From: Bacteroidota bacterium
GTDB lineage: Bacteria; Bacteroidota; Bacteroidia; Flavobacteriales; Flavobacteriaceae
Reading direction: 5' to 3'
Assembly: GCA_027619415.1 (NCBI GenBank)
Contig: JAQCFO010000002.1
Coordinates: 62,001 to 126,000 of the forward strand
DNA length: 64,000 bases
Made by a program: the position numbers and the translations under genes. A model generated the notes under the pieces. That model worked only from the letters and a program-made list of their open reading frames with translations. It had not been told where the DNA came from and ran no database searches. Positions 1 through 10,558 of the stretch are shown one piece after another. Within the stretch, counting starts at the first letter, position 1. Each line of letters opens with the position of its first letter.

Positions 1-203
1 CTTGAGCCTCCCTTGTCAAAAGCTACAGCTAAATGGTCCGGCTTTTCTCTTTTTATTAAGTCTAACAAAGAGTTCATAAAACCCATAATGGCACTAGTAT
101 CCATGCCTTTTGAGTTGATTCTTGGGTTTTTTATAAACGCATAGTAGCCTCTAAAAATTAAAGCATAAGCATCTATTAAAAATAATTTCTTTTTTGTTTG
201 CAT
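1..203 (-). CDS. polA: DNA polymerase I, N-terminal part (runs off window start)
   Basis: Reverse strand from ATG at 203 reads MQTKKKLFLIDAYALIFRGYYAFIKNPRINSKGMDTSAIMGFMNSLLDLIKREKPDHLAVAFDKGGS, the typical Bacteroidetes PolA 5'-3' exonuclease N-terminus; missing from the ORF track. Confidence 0.93.
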   Translation of the reverse strand, partial: MQTKKKLFLIDAYALIFRGYYAFIKNPRINSKGMDTSAIMGFMNSLLDLIKREKPDHLAVAFDKGGS

Positions 204-245
204 TTATATTTTTTACATTGGAGGGCTAATTTAAAAAATATAGCT

Positions 246-1487
246 TTGAGATGGACATTTCTTGTTATTGTATTGTTATTAATTGAAATATACGCATTTC
301 AAGCTTTTAAAACTGCTTTTAAAAACAACTGGACCTTAAAAGCTTATTTTATAACTAATGCTTTAATAATATTTAATTTAATCTTTAGACTCATAGTAAT
401 CAATAAAAATTCTTTAAGCTTTTCAGATGTTTTTTATAATTACCTTTCTATACCATTTGCTTTTTTCTTAATCCTACTTGTATTTAAATTAATTATTATT
501 TCATTTTTGTTTATTGAAGATTTTACAAGAATTATACATTCTATTTATAATTTTTTTATTAAATCAAACGAGTCAAATAAATTTTTTATTCAAAGAAGAA
601 ATTTTGTTAGTAAAATTGCTCTAATTATAGCTGCGTTGCCTATTCCTTTTGTTATTCACGGTATTTATAAGGGAAGACATAACTATAGGGTTTTGAAATA
701 TGAATTAGAATTTGATGATTTACCAGAAGAATTTGACGGCTATAAGCTTACGCACATTTCAGATATTCACTCAGGAAGTCTTGAAAAAATCAATAAAGTA
801 GAGTACGCAGTTGACTTAATTAATAAAGAAAATTCAGATTTAGTTCTTTTTACTGGAGATTTTGTGAATAATAAAGCAAATGAATTAATTAAATGGATGA
901 AAATTTTCTCTAAAATTAAAGCTAAGGACGGAAAGTATTCTGTATTAGGAAATCACGACTATGGGGATTATGTTAATTGGAAGTCAGATCAAGATAAAAA
1001 AGATAATTTCACTAATCTTTTAAATTTTCAAAAAGAAATGGGGTTTAATTTATTATTAAATGAAAACAAAAAAATACAATCTAATAATCAACATATTTAT
1101 TTGGTTGGTGTTGAAAATTGGGGAAAAGGAGGATTTAAGAAAAGTGGAGATATCGACAAGGCATGTGTAGGTTTAAATGATAAGGATTTTAAAATTGTTA
1201 TGAGTCACGATCCTTCTCATTGGGAGAAAGTATTAGTAAATCACAACACTCACTTTAATTTGACTTTAAGTGGACACACTCACGGCATGCAATTTGGAAT
1301 TGAAATACCAGGATGGATAAAATGGAGCCCTGTTAAATGGGTTTATAAATATTGGGCGGGGATGTATTTTGAGAAAATGCAGTATCTAAATGTAAATAGA
1401 GGATTTGGAGTTTTAGGCTTCCCGGGAAGGGTTGGAGTGTGGCCAGAAATATCTGTTATAACACTTAAAAAAACTTATATTTCTTAA
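246..1487 (+). CDS. Membrane-anchored metallophosphoesterase (YkuE/Calcineurin-like)
   Basis: N-terminal TM segments then HISDIHSGS, FTGDFVNN, LGNHDYGDY, SGHTHGMQFG metallophosphoesterase motifs; likely start is TTG at 246 (MRWTFLVIVLLLIEIYAFQAFKT) rather than 198, which would overlap polA. Confidence 0.85.
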   Translation: MRWTFLVIVLLLIEIYAFQAFKTAFKNNWTLKAYFITNALIIFNLIFRLIVINKNSLSFSDVFYNYLSIPFAFFLILLVFKLIIISFLFIEDFTRIIHSIYNFFIKSNESNKFFIQRRNFVSKIALIIAALPIPFVIHGIYKGRHNYRVLKYELEFDDLPEEFDGYKLTHISDIHSGSLEKINKVEYAVDLINKENSDLVLFTGDFVNNKANELIKWMKIFSKIKAKDGKYSVLGNHDYGDYVNWKSDQDKKDNFTNLLNFQKEMGFNLLLNENKKIQSNNQHIYLVGVENWGKGGFKKSGDIDKACVGLNDKDFKIVMSHDPSHWEKVLVNHNTHFNLTLSGHTHGMQFGIEIPGWIKWSPVKWVYKYWAGMYFEKMQYLNVNRGFGVLGFPGRVGVWPEISVITLKKTYIS

Positions 1488-1523
1488 AATGACTACTTTA
1501 GCATTAATTATAATCCTTGTCAT

Positions 1524-1820
1524 ATGTCAAAATTTGGTGAGCTCATCAATTTAGAAATTCCCATTTTATTAGATTTTTATGGTGATTGGGATGATTCTTC
1601 TAGCGCTATGCACCCTGTTTTAAGAGATGTTGCTGCTGCTATTGGAGATAAAGGGAAAGTAATAAAAATAAATGTTGATAAGAATAATGAATTAAAAGAG
1701 GCGTTAAGAGTCAAAGGGCTTCCAACTTTAATGATATATAAAGGAGGAAAAATGGTTTGGAGACAAAGCGGAGAGCAAGATGCTAATACTCTAATAAACC
1801 TTATTAATGACTTTATTTAA
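1524..1820 (+). CDS. Thioredoxin-family protein lacking the canonical CxxC
   Basis: Thioredoxin-fold pattern (LLDFYGDWDDSSSAMHPVL...KGLPTLMIYKGGKMVWRQSG); the active-site CxxC position is replaced by DDSSSA. Confidence 0.8.
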   Translation: MSKFGELINLEIPILLDFYGDWDDSSSAMHPVLRDVAAAIGDKGKVIKINVDKNNELKEALRVKGLPTLMIYKGGKMVWRQSGEQDANTLINLINDFI

Positions 1821-4800
1821 TATTTAATTTTTCATTTAAAACAAGAAAAGAATCTAACTCTGATTTTATAAAATCTTCATCTTTTCCATAATTTTTTAAA
1901 ATACTTATAATTGTACTGAATTGATAAATATCATTGGTAATATTTTCATTATAACTTCTCCTGTTTTCTTCTGACATTGAAATAAAAACCTCTAGTCTTT
2001 CGTTTAATTGAATAGAGATGTTTAAGTAAAGATCTTTAGCTACATTATATTCTTTAGAGCTGTACAATTCTTTTAAAAAGGGAATCATTAGAGTGTAATA
2101 CTCGTAATCTCCGTATAAATCCTTAACGTAATCAGAACTATTAATAAATTCTTTTATGGCTTTAGATTTCAAATTCCTATCATTTGATCCTAGCGAAGAT
2201 TCAACTAAAGTCCTGTACCTTTCAGTATCTGTAATTATATTTTCTGCATAAGTGTATATAGAAAATCTTTCATTTTTTGATTTTGAAGCTTGAGAATAGT
2301 AATTTAAATTCTCTTGATATTTTTTAGCTAACTTATTAAATAAGTCATCTCCTTTTTCAAAATTTTCAAGTTTATAATATGAAGAGATATAGGGTTCAAT
2401 CAAACTATAAAAACCAAAATAATCTATTGGCATTTTACTTATCGATAAATCTAAAATTTCTTCGGCTTTATTATCTTTACCCTCCTTCATTAATTCTAAA
2501 GCCAATCTATGTAAATTTCCTCTAAAAGAAATACTATTTTTTCTGGTTTCAGGGTCGTGATAAATTTCACTGCTTTCTGAGTTTCCCCATTCCCAGCCTT
2601 TTACAATTGAATACATTAAATCGGCATTAATTCTTCCAAGTTCATAGGGGTTGTTTTTGTTTATTTGAGTCTTTATAGGTACAAGTTTGTAAACTAGCCC
2701 ATCTAATTGAAGGTAATCCTTCATCCAAAGGTATTCAGCATCATTATAGCTCCCCCCAGTAAAATATATTGGTCTTTTCCAGTCGTTATTAGCTAAAATA
2801 TCTAGCATTAGTAATTGATTTTTATATAAACCGCTACTAGGAAGGTCAATATCAATATAGTCCAAAATTAAAGCAGAATCTTTTTCTTCTACTAAACCGC
2901 TTTCAAGCACATTTTTTTTATTAACCGAAACTCTTATTTTATTAGTAGGGTAATAAATCATATTTTGAGTAAACTTCGGAATATTTTCTAAGTCAGCTCC
3001 GTATTGATTTAACAGATTGCTGTATTTTGTTCGAGGATGGTCACTAGAAATCCAGTTCATAAAATCTTTAATATCCCACCTTGTTGAATCAATTAAAGCT
3101 TCGTGTTTAACATAGTCTCTTATTCCATAAGCATATTGTTTGTGGGTTAATTGTGATGGAATAGGACTACTATTATACGATCTTCTTTTCATTTGATCTA
3201 TGTACCAGTCAGTAGCAATTAGGCTGGTGTTGATTGTTCTTACGTCTGTTCTATAATTTTCTATTTCTTGAGCATACCACAATGCAAAGGTGTCATTGTC
3301 CCCAATTGTAAATATCATAGAATCCACTCCTTCTTTAATGGAATCTAAATATGCTTTTGAAAGGGATTGGGCAGTATACCTGTTAGATCGATCGTGATCA
3401 TCCCAGTTTTCAAATGCCATTAATAACGGAACTAACAATAGAGACAAAACCGTAAAAGGAATCGATATTTTACTTTTGACAAAAGATTGAATAAATTTAT
3501 TTAATGAGAAAATACTTAAACCAATAAAAATGCAAAAAACATAAAAAGACCCAACCAAGGCATAGTCCCTTTCCCTTGGCTCAAAAACTCTCTCATTTAC
3601 ATAAACTTTAAGAGCTAAGCCAGTAAAAAGAAATAACACAGTGACAATCCAAAAAAGATTTTTGTCTTTCTTGAAAAGAAAAAATAATCCAATGATTCCT
3701 AATAACAATGGCAGCATATAATACGTATTCCTTCCTTTATTATCTATTACATCTGATGGCAGGTTGGTTTGGGGGCCTAGCTTAAGTTCATCTATAAAGT
3801 CTATTCCACTTATCCAATTTCCATTTAAGACATCATATTTCCATTGAAGGTCATTTTGTTTTCCACTAAAATTCCACAAAAAATACCTCCAATACATTGA
3901 GCTCATTTGATATTGAAAAAGATATTTTAAATTTTGTATAAGTGTGGGTTTTTTTATATCTAAATAACCCCCGTATTCAGATAAAAATTTATGATAATTT
4001 TCGGAATCTACATCTCCCTCATTTACTTTTGTTTTAAAATCCGAAACCAATTGTAATAATTGGTTTTCAGTCTTAAATTCACGCTTAATCTCAAACTCTA
4101 AGAAGCCAAAATGTTTCATGTAATTTGAGGCATGTTCTGAGCTCCACATTCTTGGCAATAATCCAATATGCTCACTATTAGAGTTTATTTTTCCAGATTC
4201 CCAGTCATTGACTATTATATATTTTCCAGATTTGAGATCTTTTTCATACTTAGGTTTGTCATCTTTATAGGGATTGGCAGGATCTTGGCCTGCATAAGCA
4301 TCCGAAAACATTGGTCCATAAAATATGTGTGTATCCGGGTATTGTTCTAAGTTGTAATAAGCTAATAAAGCACGAGCATCTGAAGGAGCATTTTCATTGA
4401 TAACAGTATTAGCATTTGATCTAATAGGGATCATTAACCATGAAGAAAAACCGATAAAAACAAACATCACACAGAGTAATAAAGTATTTATTTTGATCCA
4501 ATTTCTTTTTCTAGTTATTTTAATCCCAGAATAAAATAATATGAGAATTAAAACAGCCGTAAAAACAGTGCCAGAATTAAAAGGGAGTCCAAAGCTGTTT
4601 ACGAATATGACTTCAAGGTTCCCAAAAAGACCTAATGTTGAAGGAAGTAATAGTTTAAATATGAATAGTAGTATTGTGACTGAAATAACATTAGCAATTA
4701 AAAAACTTTTAAAAGAAGGGTTGGGGTTTTTTTTAAAAAAATAAATCATTCCAATAGCAGGAATTGCTAATAGACCCATAAAATGAACTCCAAATGACAA

Positions 4801-5358
4801 GCCTATAACAAAAGATATTAATATCAGCCACTTATTGCCTCGTTCTGCGTCAATATTCTCTTCCCATTTGAAACCTAGCCAAAAAAGTAATGCCATAATC
4901 ATTGTAGCCATTGCGTAGACTTCTGCTTCAACGGCATTAAACCAAAAGCTGTCGGAAAATGTAAAACACATGGAACCAAGTAATGACGAACTAAGTATTA
5001 AGGAAGCTTTTGAATTAGAAATTGTTTCAGATTTTAAAATAAGTTTTTTCCCAATAATTGTTAAAGTGAAAAATAAAAAAAGTATAGTAAAAGCACTCGC
5101 TAACACAGACATCATATTTACCATAAATGCAATTTGATCTGAATCAGAGGCGAAAAAAGAAAAAAATGCCCCTAACATTTGAAAAAACGGAGCTCCAGGC
5201 GGGTGGCCTACTTGTAATTTAGCAGATGTTGAAATATATTCAGGCGCATCCCAATAACTCGCTGTAGGTTCAACAGTTAAAAAATAGGTAGTAAATGCAA
5301 TTAAAAATGCAATTAAACCAATGAAACTATTCCATTTTTCAAATTTTTTAATATTCAT
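1813..5358 (-). CDS. DUF2723 family multi-TM membrane protein (PMT/glycosyltransferase-like)
   Basis: N-terminus TYFLTVEPTASYWDAPEYISTSAKLQVGHPPGAPFFQMLG is characteristic of DUF2723; many TM segments plus C-terminal soluble region. Confidence 0.9.
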   Translation of the reverse strand: MNIKKFEKWNSFIGLIAFLIAFTTYFLTVEPTASYWDAPEYISTSAKLQVGHPPGAPFFQMLGAFFSFFASDSDQIAFMVNMMSVLASAFTILFLFFTLTIIGKKLILKSETISNSKASLILSSSLLGSMCFTFSDSFWFNAVEAEVYAMATMIMALLFWLGFKWEENIDAERGNKWLILISFVIGLSFGVHFMGLLAIPAIGMIYFFKKNPNPSFKSFLIANVISVTILLFIFKLLLPSTLGLFGNLEVIFVNSFGLPFNSGTVFTAVLILILFYSGIKITRKRNWIKINTLLLCVMFVFIGFSSWLMIPIRSNANTVINENAPSDARALLAYYNLEQYPDTHIFYGPMFSDAYAGQDPANPYKDDKPKYEKDLKSGKYIIVNDWESGKINSNSEHIGLLPRMWSSEHASNYMKHFGFLEFEIKREFKTENQLLQLVSDFKTKVNEGDVDSENYHKFLSEYGGYLDIKKPTLIQNLKYLFQYQMSSMYWRYFLWNFSGKQNDLQWKYDVLNGNWISGIDFIDELKLGPQTNLPSDVIDNKGRNTYYMLPLLLGIIGLFFLFKKDKNLFWIVTVLFLFTGLALKVYVNERVFEPRERDYALVGSFYVFCIFIGLSIFSLNKFIQSFVKSKISIPFTVLSLLLVPLLMAFENWDDHDRSNRYTAQSLSKAYLDSIKEGVDSMIFTIGDNDTFALWYAQEIENYRTDVRTINTSLIATDWYIDQMKRRSYNSSPIPSQLTHKQYAYGIRDYVKHEALIDSTRWDIKDFMNWISSDHPRTKYSNLLNQYGADLENIPKFTQNMIYYPTNKIRVSVNKKNVLESGLVEEKDSALILDYIDIDLPSSGLYKNQLLMLDILANNDWKRPIYFTGGSYNDAEYLWMKDYLQLDGLVYKLVPIKTQINKNNPYELGRINADLMYSIVKGWEWGNSESSEIYHDPETRKNSISFRGNLHRLALELMKEGKDNKAEEILDLSISKMPIDYFGFYSLIEPYISSYYKLENFEKGDDLFNKLAKKYQENLNYYSQASKSKNERFSIYTYAENIITDTERYRTLVESSLGSNDRNLKSKAIKEFINSSDYVKDLYGDYEYYTLMIPFLKELYSSKEYNVAKDLYLNISIQLNERLEVFISMSEENRRSYNENITNDIYQFSTIISILKNYGKDEDFIKSELDSFLVLNEKLNIK

Positions 5359-5437
5359 TTTTTAATATTTTTCAGATCAAAAATAAACAATAATCTCTAT
5401 TAAATTTTTACAATAACTTTTTTAAATTATAATTTAT

Positions 5438-5467
5438 TTGTCTAGCAAAAACTTTATACTAAATTTG
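5438..5467 (+). promoter_or_regulatory. Bacteroidetes-type promoter of tRNA-Gln (TTG-N19-TAAATTTG)
   Basis: TTG at 5438-5440, 19-nt spacer, TAAATTTG at 5460-5467, just upstream of the tRNA. Confidence 0.7.
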
Positions 5468-5480
5468 CCGGACTTTATAT

Positions 5481-5553
5481 TGGCCTATGGTGTAACTGGC
5501 AACACGCCTGGTTTTGGTCCAGGAGAGTCTAGGTTCGAGCCCTAGTAGGCCAA
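5481..5553 (+). tRNA. tRNA-Gln(TTG)
   Basis: Acceptor TGGCCTA/TAGGCCA, anticodon arm CCTGG-TTTTGGT-CCAGG with anticodon TTG, T-loop GGTTCGAGCC. Confidence 0.95.
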
Positions 5554-5602
5554 CTATAATTCATTATGTGGTTGTGTTTAAGTTTATTGTAATAGAATTT
5601 AT

Positions 5603-5610
5603 TATATTTG
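5603..5610 (+). promoter_or_regulatory. Putative -7 element (TATATTTG) for rimP-nusA-infB
   Basis: TATATTTG matches the Bacteroidetes TAnnTTTG -7 consensus, upstream of the leader hairpin and rimP. Confidence 0.6.
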
Positions 5611-5630
5611 CACAGCATTACTGAAAAATT

Positions 5631-5651
5631 GAGGGGGACACTGTCCCCCTC
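5631..5651 (+). promoter_or_regulatory. Perfect GC-rich hairpin in the rimP leader (GAGGGGGAC-ACT-GTCCCCCTC + T-rich)
   Basis: 9-bp perfect inverted repeat with 3-nt loop followed by TTTATT, between the -7 box and the rimP start. Confidence 0.75.
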
Positions 5652-5668
5652 TTTATTAAATATATAGT

Positions 5669-6130
5669 TTGAGAAAAGTTTTAGAAGATTTGATGGAAGA
5701 GTTTTTTATTGACAAGCCAACTCTGTTTTTGGTTGACTTCTCTATAGATTCTTCAAATAAAATTAACATCACTTTAGATGGAGATAACGGGGTTAAAATT
5801 ATAGATTGTGTTGGATTGACTAAATTTTTAAAAAAGAATTTGAATGAAGAATTAGATGATTTTTCTGTTGATGTTAGTTCAGCAGGACTTTTTTCACCTT
5901 TAGTTTCTCAAAGACAATTTATAAAAAATATTAAAAGAAAATTAAATGTCCTGTCTGTTGACGGAATTGAATTTATTGGAAATTTAACAGAAGTTAGTGA
6001 AAGTGAAATAACAATTGAGTGGATTGCTAGAGAAGCTAAACCAATTGGAAAGGGGAAGGTTTCAGTTAAAAAAAATAAATCAATTGCATTTGATAAGATA
6101 AAAAAAGCAAATTTAATAGTAGAATTTTAA
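5669..6130 (+). CDS. rimP: Ribosome maturation factor RimP
   Basis: DGDNGVKIIDCVGLTK...DFSVDVSSAGLFSPLVSQRQFIKNIKRKL; directly upstream of nusA-infB; TTG start. Confidence 0.9.
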   Translation: MRKVLEDLMEEFFIDKPTLFLVDFSIDSSNKINITLDGDNGVKIIDCVGLTKFLKKNLNEELDDFSVDVSSAGLFSPLVSQRQFIKNIKRKLNVLSVDGIEFIGNLTEVSESEITIEWIAREAKPIGKGKVSVKKNKSIAFDKIKKANLIVEF

Positions 6131-6141
6131 AACATAAGTAA

Positions 6142-7374
6142 ATGGAAAATTTAACCTTAATTGAATCATTTTCAGAATTTAAAAACGAAAAATTTATTGA
6201 CAGAGTAACTCTTATGTCTATTTTAGAAGAGGTCTTTAGAAACACTTTAAAGAGGAAATATGGTGATGACGATAATTTTGATATTATCATTAATCCTGAT
6301 AAAGGAGATTTAGAAATTTGGAGAAATAGAGTTGTTGTTAAAGATGATGCGGTTGAAGATGAAAATCAAGAAATAACCCTTACTGAAGCTAGAAAAATTG
6401 AACCAGATTTTGAAGTTGGTGAAGATGTTTCTGAAGAAGTTAAACTTGTTGATCTTGGCAGAAGAGTTGTTTTGTCACTTAGGCAAAATTTAGTTTCTAG
6501 AATTCAAGAGCATGATAATGGAATTGTATATAAGCAATTTGTAGATTTAATAGGGGAAATTTATACAGCTGAAGTTCATCATATTCGTCATAATGTTGTT
6601 ATTCTTTTGGATGATGAAGGAAATGAGCTAATAATGCCTAAAGACCGTCAAATTCCATCAGATTTTTACAGAAAAGGCGATAATGTTAGGGGGGTTATAG
6701 AATCTGTCGAGTTAAAAGGTAATAAGCCATCTATTGTGCTTTCAAGGACTTCTCCTAGATTTTTAGAAAAACTTTTTGAGCAAGATATTCCAGAAGTATT
6801 TGATGGATTAATATCAGTAAAAAAAGTTGTAAGAATACCTGGAGAAAAAGCCAAAGTAGCCGTTGATTCATATGATGATAGAATTGATCCAGTTGGAGCA
6901 TGTGTTGGAATGAAAGGTTCAAGAATTCATGGAATAGTAAGAGAGTTAGGCAATGAAAATATAGATGTAATAAACTACACGAGTAACATTCAGCTATTAA
7001 TAACTCGAGCTTTGAGTCCTGCAAAAATATCTTCTTTAAAAATTAACGAAGAAAAGAAAACCGTCGAAGCATTTATGGATCCAGACCAAGTTTCTAAAGC
7101 GATAGGTAGAGGAGGGCATAACATTAGACTAGCAGGTCAATTAACGGGTTATGAAATTGATGTTTATAGAGAAGGAGCTGAAGAAGATGTTGAATTAACA
7201 GAGTTTTCAGATGAAATTGAAAGTTGGGTTTTAGAAGAACTAAAAAAAGCTGGTTTAGATACTGCTAAAAGTGTTCTAGAGCAAGATGTGGAAGATTTAA
7301 TGAAAAGAACTGATTTAGAAGAAGAAACAATTCTAGAAATAAGAAAGGTATTAAGTGCTGAATTTTCAGAATAA
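6142..7374 (+). CDS. nusA: Transcription termination/antitermination factor NusA
   Basis: S1 and KH domain motifs ([36 protein letters not shown]). Confidence 0.97.
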   Translation: MENLTLIESFSEFKNEKFIDRVTLMSILEEVFRNTLKRKYGDDDNFDIIINPDKGDLEIWRNRVVVKDDAVEDENQEITLTEARKIEPDFEVGEDVSEEVKLVDLGRRVVLSLRQNLVSRIQEHDNGIVYKQFVDLIGEIYTAEVHHIRHNVVILLDDEGNELIMPKDRQIPSDFYRKGDNVRGVIESVELKGNKPSIVLSRTSPRFLEKLFEQDIPEVFDGLISVKKVVRIPGEKAKVAVDSYDDRIDPVGACVGMKGSRIHGIVRELGNENIDVINYTSNIQLLITRALSPAKISSLKINEEKKTVEAFMDPDQVSKAIGRGGHNIRLAGQLTGYEIDVYREGAEEDVELTEFSDEIESWVLEELKKAGLDTAKSVLEQDVEDLMKRTDLEEETILEIRKVLSAEFSE

Positions 7375-7391
7375 AATTTTTATATTTTTTT

Positions 7392-10010
7392 ATGAGTGAA
7401 GTGAAATTAACTAGATTAAATAAGGCGCTACGAGAGTTTAACATATCTTTAGATAGAGCTGTTGAATTTTTAGCTTCAAATGATCACATTATTGAGGCAA
7501 GGCCAACAACTAAAATATCTGAAGAGCAGTATAATTTATTTTTGAATGAATTTAGCTCTGACAAATCTAATAAAGTTGAGTCTCATGATTTAAGTGAAGA
7601 AAAAAGAAAGCAAAAAGAAGAGTTAAGAATTCAAATAGAGAAAGAGCAAGAAGAGAAAATAAAAAATCAAAATGCATTAATTGAAGCAAGAGCTGAAGTC
7701 AAAAAGTCAGTTCAATTAGGAAAAATAGATTTAGATCAATTCAAAAAAAAATCAAAATCTCCTGTTGTTGAAAAATCTCCTAAAGTAGAAGAGGGTTTAA
7801 AAGAAATCAAAATAAAAAAAGTAGATTCAGAAAAAGTTGAGATTGTAATAGAGAAAAAAGTTGAGAGTAACATCAAGACACAATATAAAAAGCTAAGCGG
7901 TCTTAAGACTGTGGGTGATAAAATAAATTTAGATCAGTTCAAAAAATCAAAGCCTAGTAATGGAACTAATAAGCCTTCGTTTGGGTCGGCTAGTTCAAAA
8001 AGAAAAAGGATAAGAGTAACTAAAGATCCAGTTAAACCTAGTCCTGATTCTAAAAAAATAAATTTCACAAAACAACCAAAATCGAAAACTCTTTCTGTTG
8101 AGCCATCTGAGGTTGATGTTAAAAAACAAATAAGCGAAACTTTAAAGAAACTTCAAGGAAGATCCTCTACTTCAAAAGGAGCTAAATACAGAAAGGAAAA
8201 AAGAGATTTTCATAAATTTAAATCTGATGAAGATTTAGCTTTAAACGAAGCTGATAAAAAAACAATTAAGGTTACAGAATTTATTACTGTTGGTGAAGTT
8301 GCTACAATGATGAAAGTTACTTCTACTGATATTATTTCCACTTGTATGTCCTTAGGGATTATGGTAACAATGAACCAGAGACTTGATGCTGAAACTTTAA
8401 CTATTGTTGCCGATGAATTTGGATTTGAAGTAGAGTTTGTGACTGCTGATATTGAGGATTCTATTAAGGCAATAGAGGATGACCCGAAAGATTTACTTCC
8501 AAGGGCGCCAATTGTTACAGTTATGGGGCACGTAGATCATGGAAAAACTTCATTATTAGACTATATAAGAGAAGAGAATGTTATTGCTGGGGAGTCAGGT
8601 GGAATTACTCAACATATTGGGGCGTACAATGTAATATTAAAAGATGGTCAAAAAATTACTTTTTTAGACACTCCTGGACACGAAGCATTTACGGCCATGA
8701 GAGCTAGAGGGGTTCAACTCACGGATATAGTTATTATTGTTATTGCTGCAGATGATGATGTAATGCCTCAAACTAAGGAAGCGATTAGTCATGCTCAAGC
8801 AGCAGGGGTTCCTATTATTTTTGCAATAAATAAGATAGACAGACAGAACTCAAACCCTGATAAAATTAAAGAAAAACTTTCAGGAATGAACTTGTTAATT
8901 GAAGAATGGGGAGGAAAAATCCAATCTCATGATATTTCAGCGTTGAAAGGAACTGGTGTAGATGAATTGCTTGAAAAAGTTTTATTAGAGGCTGAATTTT
9001 TAGAACTAAAAGCTAACCCAGATAGATTAGCGATTGGAACAGTAGTGGAAGCTTTTTTAGATAAAGGCAAGGGCTATATGTCTACCATATTAATTCAAAC
9101 AGGAACTTTAAAGGTTGGAGATTATTTGTTAGCAGGACGGCATTCTGGTAAAGTAAAGGCTATGCAAGATGAAAGAGGAAATGCTATTATTGAAGCAGGG
9201 CCATCAATTCCTGTCTCTATATTAGGTCTTGATGGTGCCCCTCAAGCTGGAGATAAATTTAATGTTTTTGAAGATGAAAAAGAGGCAAAGCAAATCGCTG
9301 TTAAAAGAACGATACTTGTAAGAGAGCAATCAGTTAGAACTCAGAAGCATATTACTTTAGATGAAATAGGCAGAAGAATTGCTTTAGGAGACTTTAAAGA
9401 ATTAAATATAATTTTAAAAGGAGATGTGGATGGCTCTGTAGAGGCTTTGACTGATTCTTTTCAAAAGCTTTCTAATGAAGAAATACATGTTAATATAATT
9501 CATAAGGCCGTAGGAACCATTACTGAGTCAGATGTTCTTCTAGCTTCTGCTTCTGATGCGATTATTATTGGTTTCAATGTTAGACCAACAGGTAACGCTA
9601 GACAAATTGCAGATAAAGAAGAGATAGATATCAGGAATTATTCTATAATATATGACGCTATTAACGATCTTAAAGATGCAATGGAAGGGATGTTGTCTCC
9701 TGTGTTTAAAGAAGAAATATCAGGAAATGCAGAAATAAGGGAGACATTTAAAATTTCTAAAGTTGGAACTATTGCAGGTTGCATGGTTACAGATGGAAAG
9801 ATATTTAGAAATTCAAATATTAGAATTATCAGAGATGGGATTGTTGTTAACTCAGGAACCTTATCTGCTTTAAAGAGATTTAAAGACGATGCTAAAGAAG
9901 TTGCTAAGGGATATGAATGCGGTATTCAAATTAAAAATTATAATGACGTTAAAATTGGAGATGTTATTGAAGCTTATTCTGAATTAGAAGTTAAAAAGAA
10001 AATCAAATAA
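7392..10010 (+). CDS. infB: Translation initiation factor IF-2
   Basis: [41 protein letters not shown] motifs; long charged N-terminal region. Confidence 0.98.
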   Translation: MSEVKLTRLNKALREFNISLDRAVEFLASNDHIIEARPTTKISEEQYNLFLNEFSSDKSNKVESHDLSEEKRKQKEELRIQIEKEQEEKIKNQNALIEARAEVKKSVQLGKIDLDQFKKKSKSPVVEKSPKVEEGLKEIKIKKVDSEKVEIVIEKKVESNIKTQYKKLSGLKTVGDKINLDQFKKSKPSNGTNKPSFGSASSKRKRIRVTKDPVKPSPDSKKINFTKQPKSKTLSVEPSEVDVKKQISETLKKLQGRSSTSKGAKYRKEKRDFHKFKSDEDLALNEADKKTIKVTEFITVGEVATMMKVTSTDIISTCMSLGIMVTMNQRLDAETLTIVADEFGFEVEFVTADIEDSIKAIEDDPKDLLPRAPIVTVMGHVDHGKTSLLDYIREENVIAGESGGITQHIGAYNVILKDGQKITFLDTPGHEAFTAMRARGVQLTDIVIIVIAADDDVMPQTKEAISHAQAAGVPIIFAINKIDRQNSNPDKIKEKLSGMNLLIEEWGGKIQSHDISALKGTGVDELLEKVLLEAEFLELKANPDRLAIGTVVEAFLDKGKGYMSTILIQTGTLKVGDYLLAGRHSGKVKAMQDERGNAIIEAGPSIPVSILGLDGAPQAGDKFNVFEDEKEAKQIAVKRTILVREQSVRTQKHITLDEIGRRIALGDFKELNIILKGDVDGSVEALTDSFQKLSNEEIHVNIIHKAVGTITESDVLLASASDAIIIGFNVRPTGNARQIADKEEIDIRNYSIIYDAINDLKDAMEGMLSPVFKEEISGNAEIRETFKISKVGTIAGCMVTDGKIFRNSNIRIIRDGIVVNSGTLSALKRFKDDAKEVAKGYECGIQIKNYNDVKIGDVIEAYSELEVKKKIK

Positions 10011-10385
10011 TCAATTAGGTTTAAGAATAAAAGCTGAAGAAAAATCTTTTTTTATCTTTTCTAACTCTTTTATAGCTTTAATTTTTGAAACGTACTTTCC
10101 AATTCGTATTTTATAATAAGGCGTTTCGAAACTAAAAAACAAGTCAGTATACTTTTTTATAAACGTTAAGCTATCCATTAATTTTTTCCCATCATTATAA
10201 TTCCCGTTAAAAACCTGAATTGTAAATTGGCCTGATGTAAATGTCTCGAAATTAACCTCTTTTTTTAGCTTTATTACTTTATCTAACTTAGAGTCTTGAT
10301 CTATTTTAATTGATCCGGTTTGAGAAAAAGAATAAAAAAAAGTTATAAGAAAAGCAAAATGCGTTAAGTTGTTTAAAGCTTTCAT
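10011..10385 (-). CDS. SPOR-domain-like secreted protein
   Basis: Signal peptide then SGQFTIQVFNGNYNDGKKLMDSL...YYKIRIGKYVSKIKAIKELEKIKKDFSSAFILKPN; position next to infB is common in flavobacteria. Confidence 0.65.
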   Translation of the reverse strand: MKALNNLTHFAFLITFFYSFSQTGSIKIDQDSKLDKVIKLKKEVNFETFTSGQFTIQVFNGNYNDGKKLMDSLTFIKKYTDLFFSFETPYYKIRIGKYVSKIKAIKELEKIKKDFSSAFILKPN

Positions 10386-10515
10386 TTAACAACAAATATA
10401 AATTAAATTAATAATTTATATTGAAAAATACTTTTGATTTTTAAAACAACTATTTAGAATCGTTATAAATTATAAATTAGACCTGTCTTGGGTTTTTAAA
10501 ATCATTCTTCTGTTG

Positions 10516-10523
10516 TATTTTTG
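10516..10523 (+). promoter_or_regulatory. Putative -7 element (TATTTTTG) for the act/cox operon
   Basis: TATTTTTG about 35 bp upstream of the first gene; candidate TTG at 10488-10490 has a long (25 nt) spacer. Confidence 0.45.
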
Positions 10524-10558
10524 GCATCTAATTTTGATACAATTTTTTTAAATTGTTA

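Noticed and set aside
4168-4744. Plus-strand ORFs 4168..4350 and 4541..4744
   Set aside because: Shadow ORFs antisense to the well-supported DUF2723 gene; no recognisable motifs
6066-7024. Minus-strand ORFs 6066..6290, 6666..6854, 6755..7024
   Set aside because: Antisense to rimP/nusA; compositionally biased and without family features
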